64,000 nt of DNA from Effrenium voratum (lineage: Eukaryota > Sar > Dinophyceae > Suessiales > Symbiodiniaceae). The stretch spans positions 188,501 to 252,500 of the forward strand of contig CAUJNA010003287.1 of NCBI GenBank assembly GCA_963377175.1. Direction: 5' to 3'. The position numbers and the translations under genes are program-made. This document shows, piece after piece, positions 29,096-38,194 of the stretch (within the stretch, counting starts at the first letter, position 1; each line of letters begins with the position of its first letter). The notes below the pieces were generated by a model, which saw nothing but the letters and a program-made list of their open reading frames with translations, did no database searches and was not told the DNA's origin.

Positions 29096-29494
29096 GATGA
29101 ACAGAGGGCCAATGGAAACCAGAATCAAAACCATTCCTAGAGTCTCCGTGACCCTTAAAAAAGGGGTCCGTGACCATGACCCCATCTTTTTAAGGTTCAT
29201 GGAGACTACAGGTGAGTCGCAATCAAAACCTGGTACTAAAATGGTCTACCCAGAAACATGTACCTGCGAAGCCCGTATATGCAAAAAAAATGCCCTCGAG
29301 CTTTTCTAAGTGTATTCTGGTCGTTGTTTTGGGAAAAAGGCGTTGTTTAGGAAAAACGCCGTGGGCCAATTCTGGCTCACCCTGCACGTCCTTTTCGCCC
29401 GCGTGACGAAGCTGGCCATGCCGGGTAGCCAAGAAAGAAAGCGGGCCTGTCAGGTTTTGTTGAGTACATGAGGAAATCAAAAGACTTTGGGGTT

Positions 29495-31336
29495 TCAGTC
29501 TCCTTCGACAAGCCCACAGCGTTTCAATAGGCACTTCATCTTGATCAAGTTCCTTTGCACAACTCGTTGTGAGCAAAGCCTCGGTGAAACTCTTCGTGAC
29601 AGCAAGCTACACCGGCCAATATAGTCCTCACACCCCTCGCAGTTGAACAGGATTGGGTTGATTACAACTTGAGCGCCCCTGTTTAAGGCGCCTTGCATTT
29701 CCCAAAGCTGGTGGTGGAAATAATGGACCTTTGGTCGCAAGGAGTAACCTCCCGTGTTGGAGTCCATGCAGTGAACAGCCAACCAAATATAGCCCCGGAG
29801 CAGCTGAAAACCAGCCACAACCATGAGCATTGCACACTCCTTTGGCAAGCCAATGCCATGGGAATACTGTATTCCAAGAAAATCCAAAGCCCCAGTTGTA
29901 GCTTGCAAAATTGCCCCAAGGGGCCTCAAATCATTGTGGCTCTTGGGCTTCTTGATGGCACACTTGACCTGAAAGACAAGGAAATCCAGCAACATAGGCA
30001 CATCGCCGCCGTGACACTTCAGCCAGGCATGGGACATAGAATTGGGGTAGTGCATATTCAAGCGAGTGAACTGACGAACTTTTGGCGACTTCTGCTCAGC
30101 TTGCGCCCAAAGCTTGAAGACTCCAAATGCTCGGTTCATCCTGTCTTCTATTGAGACGCTCGCTTCCGGGTCCCAATCAAAGTAGCCCCTGTTGCACATC
30201 AAAATCAAGCTAGAACCGATATGGTCGCGAAGGAACCCATGTTTCAGAGTATGGAACATATCCCGACGGAAGAGCCTGACACACTCCACTCCTTCAGGAT
30301 GGTAGAACGGCACGCTTGCCAAAGCAGGCACCTCATGCGCCAGCCAAGGCGGGCTGCTGTAAAGTGACTCCGGCCAGCTAGGCGGCTCCCGCAGGTCGGC
30401 CAGCGGGTATTCTTCAGAACCACAGCTGCATTCGGGGCAGAATTTCAAGAAATTGGCCGTTCCACTATTTCTGAACGAGCGGCTGAAGTTGCCACAGTCA
30501 ACATGCCATTCGGCATCTCCTTTCATACCTATAAACCCAACTCGGTACGTTTCTCCTCGACTTGCCAACCCATCACGGTACAAGGCCTTTAGGCTGTCCG
30601 CAATGTCCTGTAGCAAGCTAGGGATCAAGGTGGGGAACTCGTCAAAGACTGCGTGGGGCACAACGCTGTGCATGAAGTGAGACAAATAACTGTTGCCCCT
30701 ACCATTGTGTGGAACGTCTACCATGGGAATAGAGGTGCCCTCGTTGGACTTTCGTCTCTTGGGGCACTCGTGGAAATCCATGTTGGGCAAATGCCGGGAA
30801 TTCTTCAGCTTCGCCCGTTGGGTGCATGAAAGGCCAAGTTTGCTATGGGGCATTGGGTTCCGCCTTGTCCGGGAGTCCCGAGCTGATTTGAGCATGTGGT
30901 GCGGCAGCCCAAAAGCTGTCTCAAACGAAAGCACCAAAACTGGGGTTTTTCGCAGGGTTCTCCCCTTGTCCCCGTGAAGCGAAAGTGGAATCACCCTTTC
31001 CCATTCTTCAGGGTTTGGGTAATCATGGAAAAGCACATGCCCAGGCTCTGAATGTTGAAACGCAGTCCAGAATTTGCGCAGTAACTTCCGACTTTCACTG
31101 CCGATGCTGAGTCCGCCAAGCAAAACCTTCGGGCTGTGTTTCAGAAGGTAGGCCATATAGTCATGAACCTTGAGATGCGGAACATTTGTGACGTCCCCCT
31201 TCTCGTTCACAACTTGCATGTTGCTCGTCGGAACCCTGAGGGCAAGGTTGAAGTAACCAAACACCCTATGGGCATCCCGCTCCCCATGGGTTGGAGCCAC
31301 TTTCGCAGACTCATCTATCACCGCGTCACGTGCCAC
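29495..31336 (-). CDS. Transposase-like protein of a dinoflagellate-expanded family (613 aa)
   Basis: This is the longest host-type frame. In order it shows VIPLSLHGDKGRTL, GMKGDAEWHVDCGNFSRSF, a CPEC pair, FRRDMFHTLKHGFLRDHIGS, RPKVHYFHHQLW, and NPILFNCEGCEDYIGR near the C-terminus. I recall this order (HGD, D-x2-H, RPK-x-H, ED-x-x-GR) from a protein family repeated many times in dinoflagellate genomes. The D-x2-H and distal ED resemble the insertion motif and final acid of CACTA- or hAT-like DDE transposases, which is inference. The shown start is GTG; the frame stays open without ATG to about 31,405, so an upstream exon is likely (in-frame Met40 is the first ATG). The stop is followed by no clear inverted repeat. 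Confidence 0.65.
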   Translation of the reverse strand: MARDAVIDESAKVAPTHGERDAHRVFGYFNLALRVPTSNMQVVNEKGDVTNVPHLKVHDYMAYLLKHSPKVLLGGLSIGSESRKLLRKFWTAFQHSEPGHVLFHDYPNPEEWERVIPLSLHGDKGRTLRKTPVLVLSFETAFGLPHHMLKSARDSRTRRNPMPHSKLGLSCTQRAKLKNSRHLPNMDFHECPKRRKSNEGTSIPMVDVPHNGRGNSYLSHFMHSVVPHAVFDEFPTLIPSLLQDIADSLKALYRDGLASRGETYRVGFIGMKGDAEWHVDCGNFSRSFRNSGTANFLKFCPECSCGSEEYPLADLREPPSWPESLYSSPPWLAHEVPALASVPFYHPEGVECVRLFRRDMFHTLKHGFLRDHIGSSLILMCNRGYFDWDPEASVSIEDRMNRAFGVFKLWAQAEQKSPKVRQFTRLNMHYPNSMSHAWLKCHGGDVPMLLDFLVFQVKCAIKKPKSHNDLRPLGAILQATTGALDFLGIQYSHGIGLPKECAMLMVVAGFQLLRGYIWLAVHCMDSNTGGYSLRPKVHYFHHQLWEMQGALNRGAQVVINPILFNCEGCEDYIGRCSLLSRRVSPRLCSQRVVQRNLIKMKCLLKRCGLVEGD

Positions 31337-31729
31337 AGGTTGAAGCGCCCGTGAAACGATGCCAACATGATAGGCCGGGGCCTTGGGGTGGCAGCGTACC
31401 CAGAATCAACCCGCCCACATTCTTAGACCCTGGCGCCATCAGCCACGTTTTCCGCCAAGTGCTCAAGCACGTCGATGCTGGAAGATGAGATACCTCCCAG
31501 GCAGGCCAGTGGCGAACACTATCCGATCCACAAATCAAGGGGCGTTGAATTGTGCAGCGATCCACGCACTTAAACTCTCTCATTTTTGCCGAGGTTTGTT
31601 CCAATCAGCGCTGCTAAGAGCCAGCTCTAACCTGCCGAATGCACCAGTCGCATTGCACGCAAGTGCTGCCTCAGCCTACTGTTGGGCTTTAAACTGCAAA
31701 ACTTGGGCTCCTACATCGATCTAATCAAT

Positions 31730-32068
31730 CTACTTTGCCCGCTTGGCAGCCTTGGCTTTCGCGGCTTTTGAAGCCTCCCGCTTTCGGCACGCATCAGGAT
31801 TGGGGCCCTCGTCGTGTGAGTCAGCTGTGGCCGCAGCCTTAGCCTTTGGCTTTGGCCTAGCGGTCCCTGGCATTGCCTTGGGCCTGCTCTTGGCTTTAGC
31901 TTTCGTCATGATCATCCTGCGCAGGGGCGTTATGGAGCACTGGCAGGCAAAAGGAACGAACTTGTCATTAAATGTCCTGGCGCGATTCTCCAAATCAAAG
32001 GATTGCACCATCCTCAAGCTAGGCTTCAAACCAGTTCCATTTCCCAAGTGAAACTGACCAAAAATCAA
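31730..32068 (-). CDS. Lys/Ala-rich C-terminal exon of the gene starting at 34,917
   Basis: The frame ends in KAAKAKAAKRAK before TAG (31730-31732) and carries a low-complexity basic tail (TKAKAKSRPKAMPGTARPKP) that could bind nucleic acid or act as a nuclear signal. It lacks its own ATG at the 5' edge and follows the next exon within four bases, so splicing or readthrough joins them. A Lys/Ala-rich tail of this kind suggests a nuclear or chromatin-associated product. Confidence 0.45.
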   Translation of the reverse strand: MIFGQFHLGNGTGLKPSLRMVQSFDLENRARTFNDKFVPFACQCSITPLRRMIMTKAKAKSRPKAMPGTARPKPKAKAAATADSHDEGPNPDACRKREASKAAKAKAAKRAK

Positions 32069-32071
32069 ATC

Positions 32072-32437
32072 TCAGGCGACCGCTGCACCTTGCACTTCTG
32101 ATAGAGGATCATTACCTTGTCTTCTTGCCTGGGCTACGCGGAGATTGAAGTTGCCCCCCGTAAAAGAACACGCAGCGCTAGCAAGGTGCTCGGGAGTAAC
32201 TCCGTGAAGGACGCAAGTGGAGTGCAGAGTCTGAAGCTCATCAAGGGAAGCATTCAATTCTTTGCGGGTCTCTTCAAGTTTTCCAGCCATCCTTAGATGA
32301 AAGTGCTTCTTCATATGTGCGTGCCAAAGGTTATATAGGCGTGTGAGGCAACGCAGTTCATACAAGGCTCTTGGCGGCCAAATCACTGGTCCTTGTAGTT
32401 GGGGCCAAATCCGTAGACAAAGTTTCCAATTTGGCAA
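32072..32437 (-). CDS. Helical exon upstream of the Lys/Ala tail
   Basis: The minus-strand frame reads RALYELRCLTRLYNLWHAHM and KLEETRKELNASLDELQTLH, helical and likely coiled-coil. It ends at TGA after EVQGAAVA, four bases before the next frame. No family is recognised. A small intron or frameshift must separate it from the tail exon if they are one gene. Confidence 0.45.
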   Translation of the reverse strand: MPNWKLCLRIWPQLQGPVIWPPRALYELRCLTRLYNLWHAHMKKHFHLRMAGKLEETRKELNASLDELQTLHSTCVLHGVTPEHLASAACSFTGGNFNLRVAQARRQGNDPLSEVQGAAVA

Positions 32438-32444
32438 TCCTCTT

Positions 32445-32885
32445 CATGGCACTTGCGATCGCCTTTGGGAGGGCTGATATGGTGTGGGCAGGTTCCTGCG
32501 TCTCGGGGTAGCCCATACGCTTTAGAAGCTTCATGACCTCAGTCTCCGTGTTATTCGCGGTCTGGCGCGGCTGGCTCTTGGCTTGTGAGTCTGCAGCATG
32601 GCCTGCCCGCAGAGGACTCGTGCGCGCCAGCTCCCTTGAGAGCGTTCAGGGTTCGATCCCCACGAGTTAAACCAGCATCCACCCAATTGGACCACACATT
32701 GAGGAGACAAGCTGTGACATGGTTTGAGGGCGGGGGGTGGTGGCTCGATCGGCTTTTTATTGGCGGTGCTGGGCGTGTGGCCCCTTTTCTCTTGGAAAAG
32801 AGGGGTCCGGGATCCTAAGCCCATTTAACTCAGACGTCGTGCTTGATTGGGCGCATGAAGAGAACCCCCAACAGCCAAGCTGGCT
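32445..32885. other. Intron-like gap
   Basis: No protein-like frame on the minus strand. It contains a 54-nt tRNA-like stem remnant (32615-32668) that lacks an anticodon arm. Confidence 0.35.
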
Positions 32886-32889
32886 GATG

Positions 32890-33099
32890 TCAGAAAACCG
32901 CACAATTAGGGAAGTGATGGAACTGGCTGATCGTCCTTAAGATTGAGGAATCGCTGTAAATCAGGGGTTTTTCCTCATTGCTCACGATCGATCGAACAGT
33001 GAATTGTGTGCCAGCGGGCTCCTTCGTCCTGCATCTGGGCTCCGAAGTCCATCTCGATGTCAAGGTCGCCTTCCATTTCGATATCCTGCTGCTCATCAA
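32890..33099 (-). CDS. Short exon candidate
   Basis: The minus-strand frame reads MMSSRISKWKATLTSRWTSE and FTVRSIVSNEEKPLIYSDSS. It lies in line with the neighbouring exons. No domain; low support. Confidence 0.3.
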   Translation of the reverse strand: MMSSRISKWKATLTSRWTSEPRCRTKEPAGTQFTVRSIVSNEEKPLIYSDSSILRTISQFHHFPNCAVF

Positions 33100-33199
33100 G
33101 AGTTGCCCGAGCAGTGCGCCTTGTCAGGATGCGGGTGGGCGGCGTAGTTTGGGGCAGAACTAGCAGGCAGGCTACGGAGAATATTCAATCAACCCTAAT

Positions 33200-33430
33200 T
33201 TACTTCAGGCGTGGCGCTTGTGATGCCCGTGCTCTTTCAATTCGACGTAATACTTCAGCTCGTTCTTGTATTTGTTCTTCCTGGATCGCGACCAAGCGTA
33301 TATTCAGGGATTGATGCCCATGCATTAATGTAGCAGAATTGGCTGTGACAATCTCGGGTGGCCTGATGAGGCGGGAAGGGTCAAGCTCAGCCTGCCGCAC
33401 AACCTCCTGAATATAGTCCCTTAGATCCAT
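33200..33430 (-). CDS. Helical exon (DYIQEVVRQAELDPSRL)
   Basis: The frame encodes DYIQEVVRQAELDPSRLIRP and NIRLVAIQEEQIQERAEVLR, clearly protein-like and helical. Its first codons overlap the end of the previous frame by ten bases (33421-33430) in a different phase, so a splice, a frameshift or a bicistronic overlap is needed. Confidence 0.5.
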   Translation of the reverse strand: MDLRDYIQEVVRQAELDPSRLIRPPEIVTANSATLMHGHQSLNIRLVAIQEEQIQERAEVLRRIERARASQAPRLK

Positions 33431-33648
33431 TGAGCTGGAGTTTGTATTGCGTGGCTGTCACCATGCTTCCATTCTAGTACGTGTACAACCACGAAACCAT
33501 TGTATGTAGGGCACGCATCTTTTCCGTCATCTTCCATATCCTTGACGCTTAGGAAGGCAAACTCGACACCGATCTCAGTTTCCTTGGCCTTCTGGGTTTT
33601 GATGCTGTATCGCTTCAAGAACTTCTCCTGCAGGGACAAGGGATGCAT
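33421..33648 (-). CDS. Exon after a CTGCAG acceptor
   Basis: A pyrimidine-rich CCCTTGTCCCTGCAG precedes EKFLKRYSIKTQKAKETEIG and FAFLSVKDMEDDGKDACPTY. The peptide looks natural and the acceptor is good. The stop at 33421-33423 overlaps the start of the next frame, so the true exon end lies a little earlier. Confidence 0.5.
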   Translation of the reverse strand: MHPLSLQEKFLKRYSIKTQKAKETEIGVEFAFLSVKDMEDDGKDACPTYNGFVVVHVLEWKHGDSHAIQTPAQWI

Positions 33649-33703
33649 TTCTCGGGCAAACTAGGCAAGGTTCAGAACGTTAGCCCTTCCCACTCAAGTT
33701 CAA

Positions 33704-34720
33704 TCACGCTTGGCAAGCCCTGTCCGCATCGTTGCCGCAAGCTTTGAACATCTTGAAGAGTTGGCCTTTGTTGGTGTCCCACATTTCCCTAATGTTTTCT
33801 GCCAGTCGGTGGCCCTGCCGGGCGGTTGGTTGCAAAAGCCGCCGCAACCTTCTGTCAATTGCAGCTTCACTTGGCTCCGGCTGGCTGCCACTCTCTTGGC
33901 CCCCCCCCAGTGCACCACTCGAGCAAACTTGGGTGGGGGTCAGTTGGGCGGGCGGCACCTGAGTCACTGTGTTGGCTGAGGCGGCCAGAGCAAGGGCTGT
34001 ATCAGGCACGGTTTGGACGGAAGCTGGGCTGTCAGTTGAGGTAGGCTCTTTTGGAGGCTCTGTGTCCGGCTCTTTTGCAGGCTCTGTGTCCGGCTCTTTT
34101 GCAGGCTCTGTGCCTGACTCTTTTGCAGGCTCCGGCTCTTTTGGGGGCTCTGTGTCCTCTGCCAGCTCTTTTGGAGGCTCTGTGTCCAAAGGGCAGACTT
34201 CTTGTTCAGGAAGCCCACCATTGCCAGCCCCTGTACCTTGCGGTTCAGTACCTTGAAGTTGTGGTTCAGGAGCAGCTTCCCCCTCCAACTCACGTGGTGT
34301 TTTTGGGGCGGCAAGGTTCTCAGACACTGCGACATCCCACGGGTCCTGTGAATCCGGGAATAAGGGCTCAGCATGAGGTGTATCATTTTTGGTGTCTTCT
34401 TCACCAGGGGTCGACGGGATCACTTCCTCAACCTCCGAGCTTTGAGAGTCCCCAACCTCAACCGCGCGGAAAGTGATGTGCCCATAGCGCACCCAATCAT
34501 CCTCCCACTGCATGTTCCGAAATTCCTGAATTTCCCTCATATCTTCAGCAAATTCTTCATCATAAAGGGTTGCATCACTCCCCTGGCTCGAAGTAGCCTT
34601 GACACGACAACTTTGAACAATTGCGGAATTGTTATTAACACCGCGCGCTTGTTGGCCGAGTTGCCAGGATCGGCTGCTGAGACCGAAGAATGGTGGAATT
34701 GATCTCCTACCGCCGGTTGC
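33704..34720 (-). CDS. Acidic exon with Pro/Glu/Lys tandem repeats
   Basis: The middle of this frame has tandem TEPPKEP / TEPAKEPD units (five or six copies, about 34,050-34,190) in an acidic, Pro-rich context, then ends RRLRRLLQPTARQGHRLAEN and QLFKMFKACGNDADRACQA. The N-terminal part is EFAEDMREIQEFRNMQWEDD. The frame extends 5' without a real ATG; the ATG at 34,917 in another phase supplies the likely first exon. The repeat array suggests a disordered linker. Function unknown. Confidence 0.55.
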   Translation of the reverse strand, partial: ATGGRRSIPPFFGLSSRSWQLGQQARGVNNNSAIVQSCRVKATSSQGSDATLYDEEFAEDMREIQEFRNMQWEDDWVRYGHITFRAVEVGDSQSSEVEEVIPSTPGEEDTKNDTPHAEPLFPDSQDPWDVAVSENLAAPKTPRELEGEAAPEPQLQGTEPQGTGAGNGGLPEQEVCPLDTEPPKELAEDTEPPKEPEPAKESGTEPAKEPDTEPAKEPDTEPPKEPTSTDSPASVQTVPDTALALAASANTVTQVPPAQLTPTQVCSSGALGGGQESGSQPEPSEAAIDRRLRRLLQPTARQGHRLAENIREMWDTNKGQLFKMFKACGNDADRACQA

Positions 34721-34743
34721 AGCGCGGGCACCCAGATCCAACA

Positions 34744-34917
34744 CTAGACGCAAATGCAAGCGTTGTTTGGAAGGGGTTTCAGAGGCGCCTGAAGTTCGGC
34801 CTGCAATTCCAACTCCTCTGAATCCGGTTCCATTTTCGTGGCGAGCAGGGTGTTCACAGGCTGCGCCAACATCCCAGTCCCACGGACAAGTGACTCACAA
34901 GAGCCTGTAACACTCAT
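34744..34917 (-). CDS. Likely first exon of the acidic-repeat gene (57 codons)
   Basis: ATG at 34917 opens MSVTGSCESLVRGTGMLAQP and continues ATKMEPDSEELELQAELQAP before TAG at 34744-34746. The acidic helical end suits a join to the next exon via a donor such as CAG-GCGCC. It is the only good ATG-led frame at the 5' side of this gene. Confidence 0.45.
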   Translation of the reverse strand: MSVTGSCESLVRGTGMLAQPVNTLLATKMEPDSEELELQAELQAPLKPLPNNACICV

Positions 34918-34919
34918 GG

Positions 34920-35520
34920 CGCGTTGCGCTGGCAGACAAGCACAAAAACCAACTTGAGCACGTCAAATATAGCAGCGAAATAGCGACTGCAGTGATGTGT
35001 TGCGCAAGCACTTCAAAGTGAGTTCAAGGCGTTCCGTGAATTTCTGCCTTTCTCCGCGAATTTCCGCCCTTTGACCGGGGATTTCCGCCCTTGTTTGGCC
35101 ATGCAAACATAATGTTCAACCGCACATGCCAGCGGAAATGAAACGCAGTGCTGAATTTCACACCCGCGCGCATACGCGCAGGCAAACTAGCATCACACAG
35201 CCACTATGGCCACTGTGTTGGGACCAACTTCTTAATTTCCTCAGGGAGGCTCATGAATTTAGAAGTCCTCATGTAAATCATGGGCCCTTCCAACTTGGCC
35301 TCAGGCCAGGACTCCCACTCCATGCTCTCCAAGAAGTTCAGGACAGGCGCATCCAGGTCAGCCTGTCCAAAGCAAAGCGTATTTCCTTTCGGGTCTGAAT
35401 CCGGGCTTATGTAGCACTCGTCCGGAACCAAACACTGGGTCCAAGTAAACTTTGTCGAGGCCTCCTCTTAAAAATGGTCCGGTTCACTCCCAACTTGATT
35501 TCGGTCTCCAAGATGTCAAA
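34920..35520. other. Probable upstream region of the gene starting at 34,917
   Basis: No supported exon. About 35,036-35,098 has a short triplicated phrase (GCGAATTTCCGCCCTTTGAC and close variants). Confidence 0.35.
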
Positions 35521-35523
35521 GGG

Positions 35524-36125
35524 TTTTCAGGAGGTGGCCTGGGATGCTGCCAAACCAGACCGTTTGAGGCCACTTCAGGCCACCTCTTGAAATGGTCAAA
35601 ATCACCCACCACCCCACTCAAAAAGCTTGAGTCGAGTGCAAAAGCACTTTCAGCAAGTGGCCTGGGATGTCGCTAGAAAGATGTTTCTTCCTCTTGATAT
35701 GGTCATGCACCCACCACCCCAATCAAAGAGCTTGTCGAGTGAGGAACAGGCTTTCAACAAGTGGCATCAGATGCTGCCAACACAACATTTTTTGAAGCCA
35801 CTTCAGGCCACCTTTGGAAATTTCACCACCCCACTCAAAAAAGCTTGAGTCGAGTGACTATACAACTTTCAGCAGGTGGCCTGGGATGCTGCCAAAGAGA
35901 CATTTTTGAGGCCACTTCAGGCCACCTCTTGAAAACGGTCAAGCCCGCCCGACCCACTCAAGGAATTTCAGCAAGTGGCCTGGATGCTGCTAGAAAGATG
36001 TTTTGTGAAAATGGTCAAGTTAACCCAAAACAGATTCGACTTTCAGCAGGTGGCCTGGGATGCTGTTAAAAAGATGCTTTGAAGCCACTTCAGGCCACCT
36101 CTTGAAAATGGTCAAGTTAACCCAG
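35524..36125. repeat. Degenerate tandem repeat, six units of about 75-125 bp
   Basis: Units begin TTTCAGCAGGTGGCCTGGGA at about 35524, 35648, 35753, 35868, 35967 and 36042 and include GGCCACTTCAGGCCACCTC and CCCACTCAAAAAGCTTGAG. It lies between the two minus-strand genes. Each unit carries a plus-strand TTTCAG that resembles a splice acceptor. Confidence 0.85.
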
Positions 36126-36384
36126 CACACTCAAAGCTTGATTTCGGGGACTTATCAACGTACAACTGGACCAGGAGTCTTACACTCTTCACCTGTGTTG
36201 GAATGTAGCTGGCCTCTGGAACAGGCGGGGCCCGGTATTCAGCTGGAAGTCCACGGTGCGCAGCGATCATTTGCACCACCCGCCGAGCATATTTGGGGCT
36301 GTAGGTCCTGAGCCAGGTCAGGCTAGAGCGTCATTCGGGGAGGGCATTCGTGATGTATATCGCAGGCGAGGCTCTCCGATTTCT

Positions 36385-36625
36385 TCAACGCCGGTAATCC
36401 CGCAAAAGCTTGGGCCCCCTTCTTGTTGTAATACTTTTTGCACGTTGGCGCAACCGCTGACCGGGCTGGTTCTTTTGCCAACTTGTCGGTTTGCAAGGCC
36501 CGGACAGCACAGGATGAAGACCAGCAAACTGTTCGCTTTGCCGAAGGGCTTCCCCACTTTGCCATCCAGAAAGCTTGGCGAAACACCTGAATGCAATGCC
36601 AAGGATCGTCAAGCGCGTTGAACAA
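36385..36625 (-). CDS. Downstream exon of the methyltransferase-like gene
   Basis: The minus-strand frame reads CIQVFRQAFWMAKWGSPSAK then RTVCWSSS, a pattern I recall following the CST-W and TSGR block in dinoflagellate methyltransferase-like proteins. A competing frame (KSGVPCAKSALGRVHDYC) covers the 5' side, so an intron or indel occurs near 36,600. The 3' end of the gene lies near 36,320. Confidence 0.45.
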
Positions 36626-36859
36626 TAATCATGGACCCTTCCAAGCGCAGACTTGGCACAGGGCACCCCGCTCTTTTCAAGGAAATAAGCAGCCATTGAA
36701 ACCTATCGTGGAGATATATCAATGAAGATCCCGGATTCTCCAGGCACCAAGCCCCAGAGACCGCACTCGTCAACGCCATGATGAGGCAGGACCTGCAGGG
36801 CGGTGAAAGCTGGGCATATGCAACACCAAGGGTTCCCTCAGCTTACCCCCGCACCTGCT

Positions 36860-37027
36860 GGTTTGGCAGTTTCCTTCCTGCACACTTTTGTGACAAAGCC
36901 GGCCCATCGGGTTCCACTCATGCCGGCCGCTTGTGTATCGGTTAACCACTACCCAAGTGCTACACACTGTAGCAAGATACGTGTAGATTCCACAGTCGGT
37001 GCCACGAAGCACCAATAGTATGGACAA
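36860..37027 (-). CDS. Exon with CSTWVVVNRYTSGR (methyltransferase-like)
   Basis: It encodes ATVCSTWVVVNRYTSGRHEW then NPMGRLCHKSVQEGN. The Cys in VCST occupies the place of the catalytic PCQ/PPC Cys of cytosine-C5 methyltransferases but lacks the preceding Pro, so activity is doubtful. It follows the ELFSG exon on the same strand, as expected for this family. Confidence 0.5.
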
Positions 37028-37149
37028 CCTTGGGTGTCAAGCAATATCAACGACATCGTCAACCTTCTGAATCAAGATCCGTATGAAACACATGGAATGG
37101 CCCCGCGCACACGATTGAAGACAGCTGAGTGACAGGAATCCACTGTTTT

Positions 37150-37322
37150 CAGCGATGTCCATGCACGAGCGTTTTTGCTTGGCCTTCTTGTTCTGGGGCT
37201 GGTCGTAAAGCACATCGATACATCGTGTGACAAAGCCACATTGCTCGGCAAGTCTGGAAATTCTGGCTCGCCCCGAAAAGAGTTCCAGCACGTCAACTTT
37301 CTCGGGCAATGGGTGGGGTCCT
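37150..37322 (-). CDS. SAM-binding exon VLELFSGRARISRL
   Basis: After TTCTTCGCAG, a good acceptor, the minus strand encodes KVDVLELFSGRARISRLAEQ, then CGFVTRCIDVLYDQP and SCMDIAENSGFL. The [DE]-LFSG-x-[GA]-x-[IL]-S motif is motif I (SAM binding) of C5-methyltransferase-like folds; the second Gly is Ala here. I know this family as highly repeated in dinoflagellates, often with mobile-element context. A longer ATG-led frame starts at 37,555, but its first part looks like intron. Confidence 0.55.
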
Positions 37323-37339
37323 GCGAAGAAGCTGCACAG

Positions 37340-37870
37340 GATCACCGTGCAGATGAATGCCTGCAGGCGTGGCTTAACCGGGAGCAATACAAATTGCATC
37401 AATTTGGAGGCCTTGGGGCATTGCAAGAAGATCAACCGCCGAATCACCGTTTCCAGTGGCACAGCCGCCATGGCAAGAACTGGCCAACCCAAGCTTGAGA
37501 CCAAAATCTTGCGAATGGCAAGTCTGAGAAAGAGGCAACACAACCAAGGGAGCATTGGGGGCTTTGTTGTTCACAACTTTAGTGCTGGATCTCAACAAGC
37601 TAATCGCTGTGGGCGCACTGCTCCGAGATTGGTTCAGTAGCCCTCGCTTGGCTAGACCGCCTTGCCCGCGTCTCATACACCTGGCCGGGCGATTTCAACC
37701 AATGGCACATGGTGCATTTCGTAGCTGGGCATGAGCTCAGCACTTTTCACCCCTGCGTGTGATCACACTGCTCAATGAATTGCCAGAGGACTTGCATTTA
37801 AATGCATGTTCTGGCACACCCCCAAAAGACGTGGGCTGGACAGCTGGGCTCAATAGGTGCAAGCCAGATC
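37340..37870. other. Intron-like gap in the methyltransferase-like gene
   Basis: Hydrophobic low-quality frames on the minus strand; no convincing exon. Confidence 0.35.
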
Positions 37871-37873
37871 AGT

Positions 37874-38194
37874 CTAGTTCACATCTTGCGCACTCTCGCC
37901 CAACTGCTGCAGGTATGCCTCTGCGGCTCTATCTGCGCATGCCCGGAACTCAAGCAACGTGCGAAGGACCTCCTTGTCGCAAGCAGCTTTGGCGAAGCCC
38001 CAGTATGTGACCTCCAGGGCCATATGTGAAAACCCAGATGTTTGATCAATACTGGGGAACCCCAAGAAAAGAATTTTTATTAGGTCCTTTGAAACCTTGA
38101 GAAGTGTTTGTAGCGCAGGTGGAAAAGGCTTTTTTGTTTTGCCGGCACGCATCAAGTAAAGCCCGATCCTCGCGCTTTGACACCGGGATAACAT
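37874..38194 (-). CDS. Helical exon (ALQTLLKVSKDLIKIL)
   Basis: This minus-strand frame encodes ALQTLLKVSKDLIKILFLGF and EVTYWGFAKAACDKEVLRTL, then ends QQLGESAQDVN. The sequence looks natural and helical. It overlaps the 3' part of the next frame in another phase, so the junction lies between 38,050 and 38,190. Family unknown. Confidence 0.5.
   Translation of the reverse strand: MLSRCQSARIGLYLMRAGKTKKPFPPALQTLLKVSKDLIKILFLGFPSIDQTSGFSHMALEVTYWGFAKAACDKEVLRTLLEFRACADRAAEAYLQQLGESAQDVN

Noticed and set aside
32615..32668. tRNA-like sequence with acceptor-like ends (GACTCGT / ACGAGTT), a GCTC/GAGC arm and GGTTCGATCCCC
   Set aside because: Only 54 nt and no anticodon arm; at most a decayed tRNA or SINE head.
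31730..34917. Reading the closely spaced minus-strand frames as a bacterial operon
   Set aside because: Most frames lack ATG or ribosome-binding sites, start at splice-acceptor-like sites and sit in repeat-rich eukaryotic DNA; exons explain them better.
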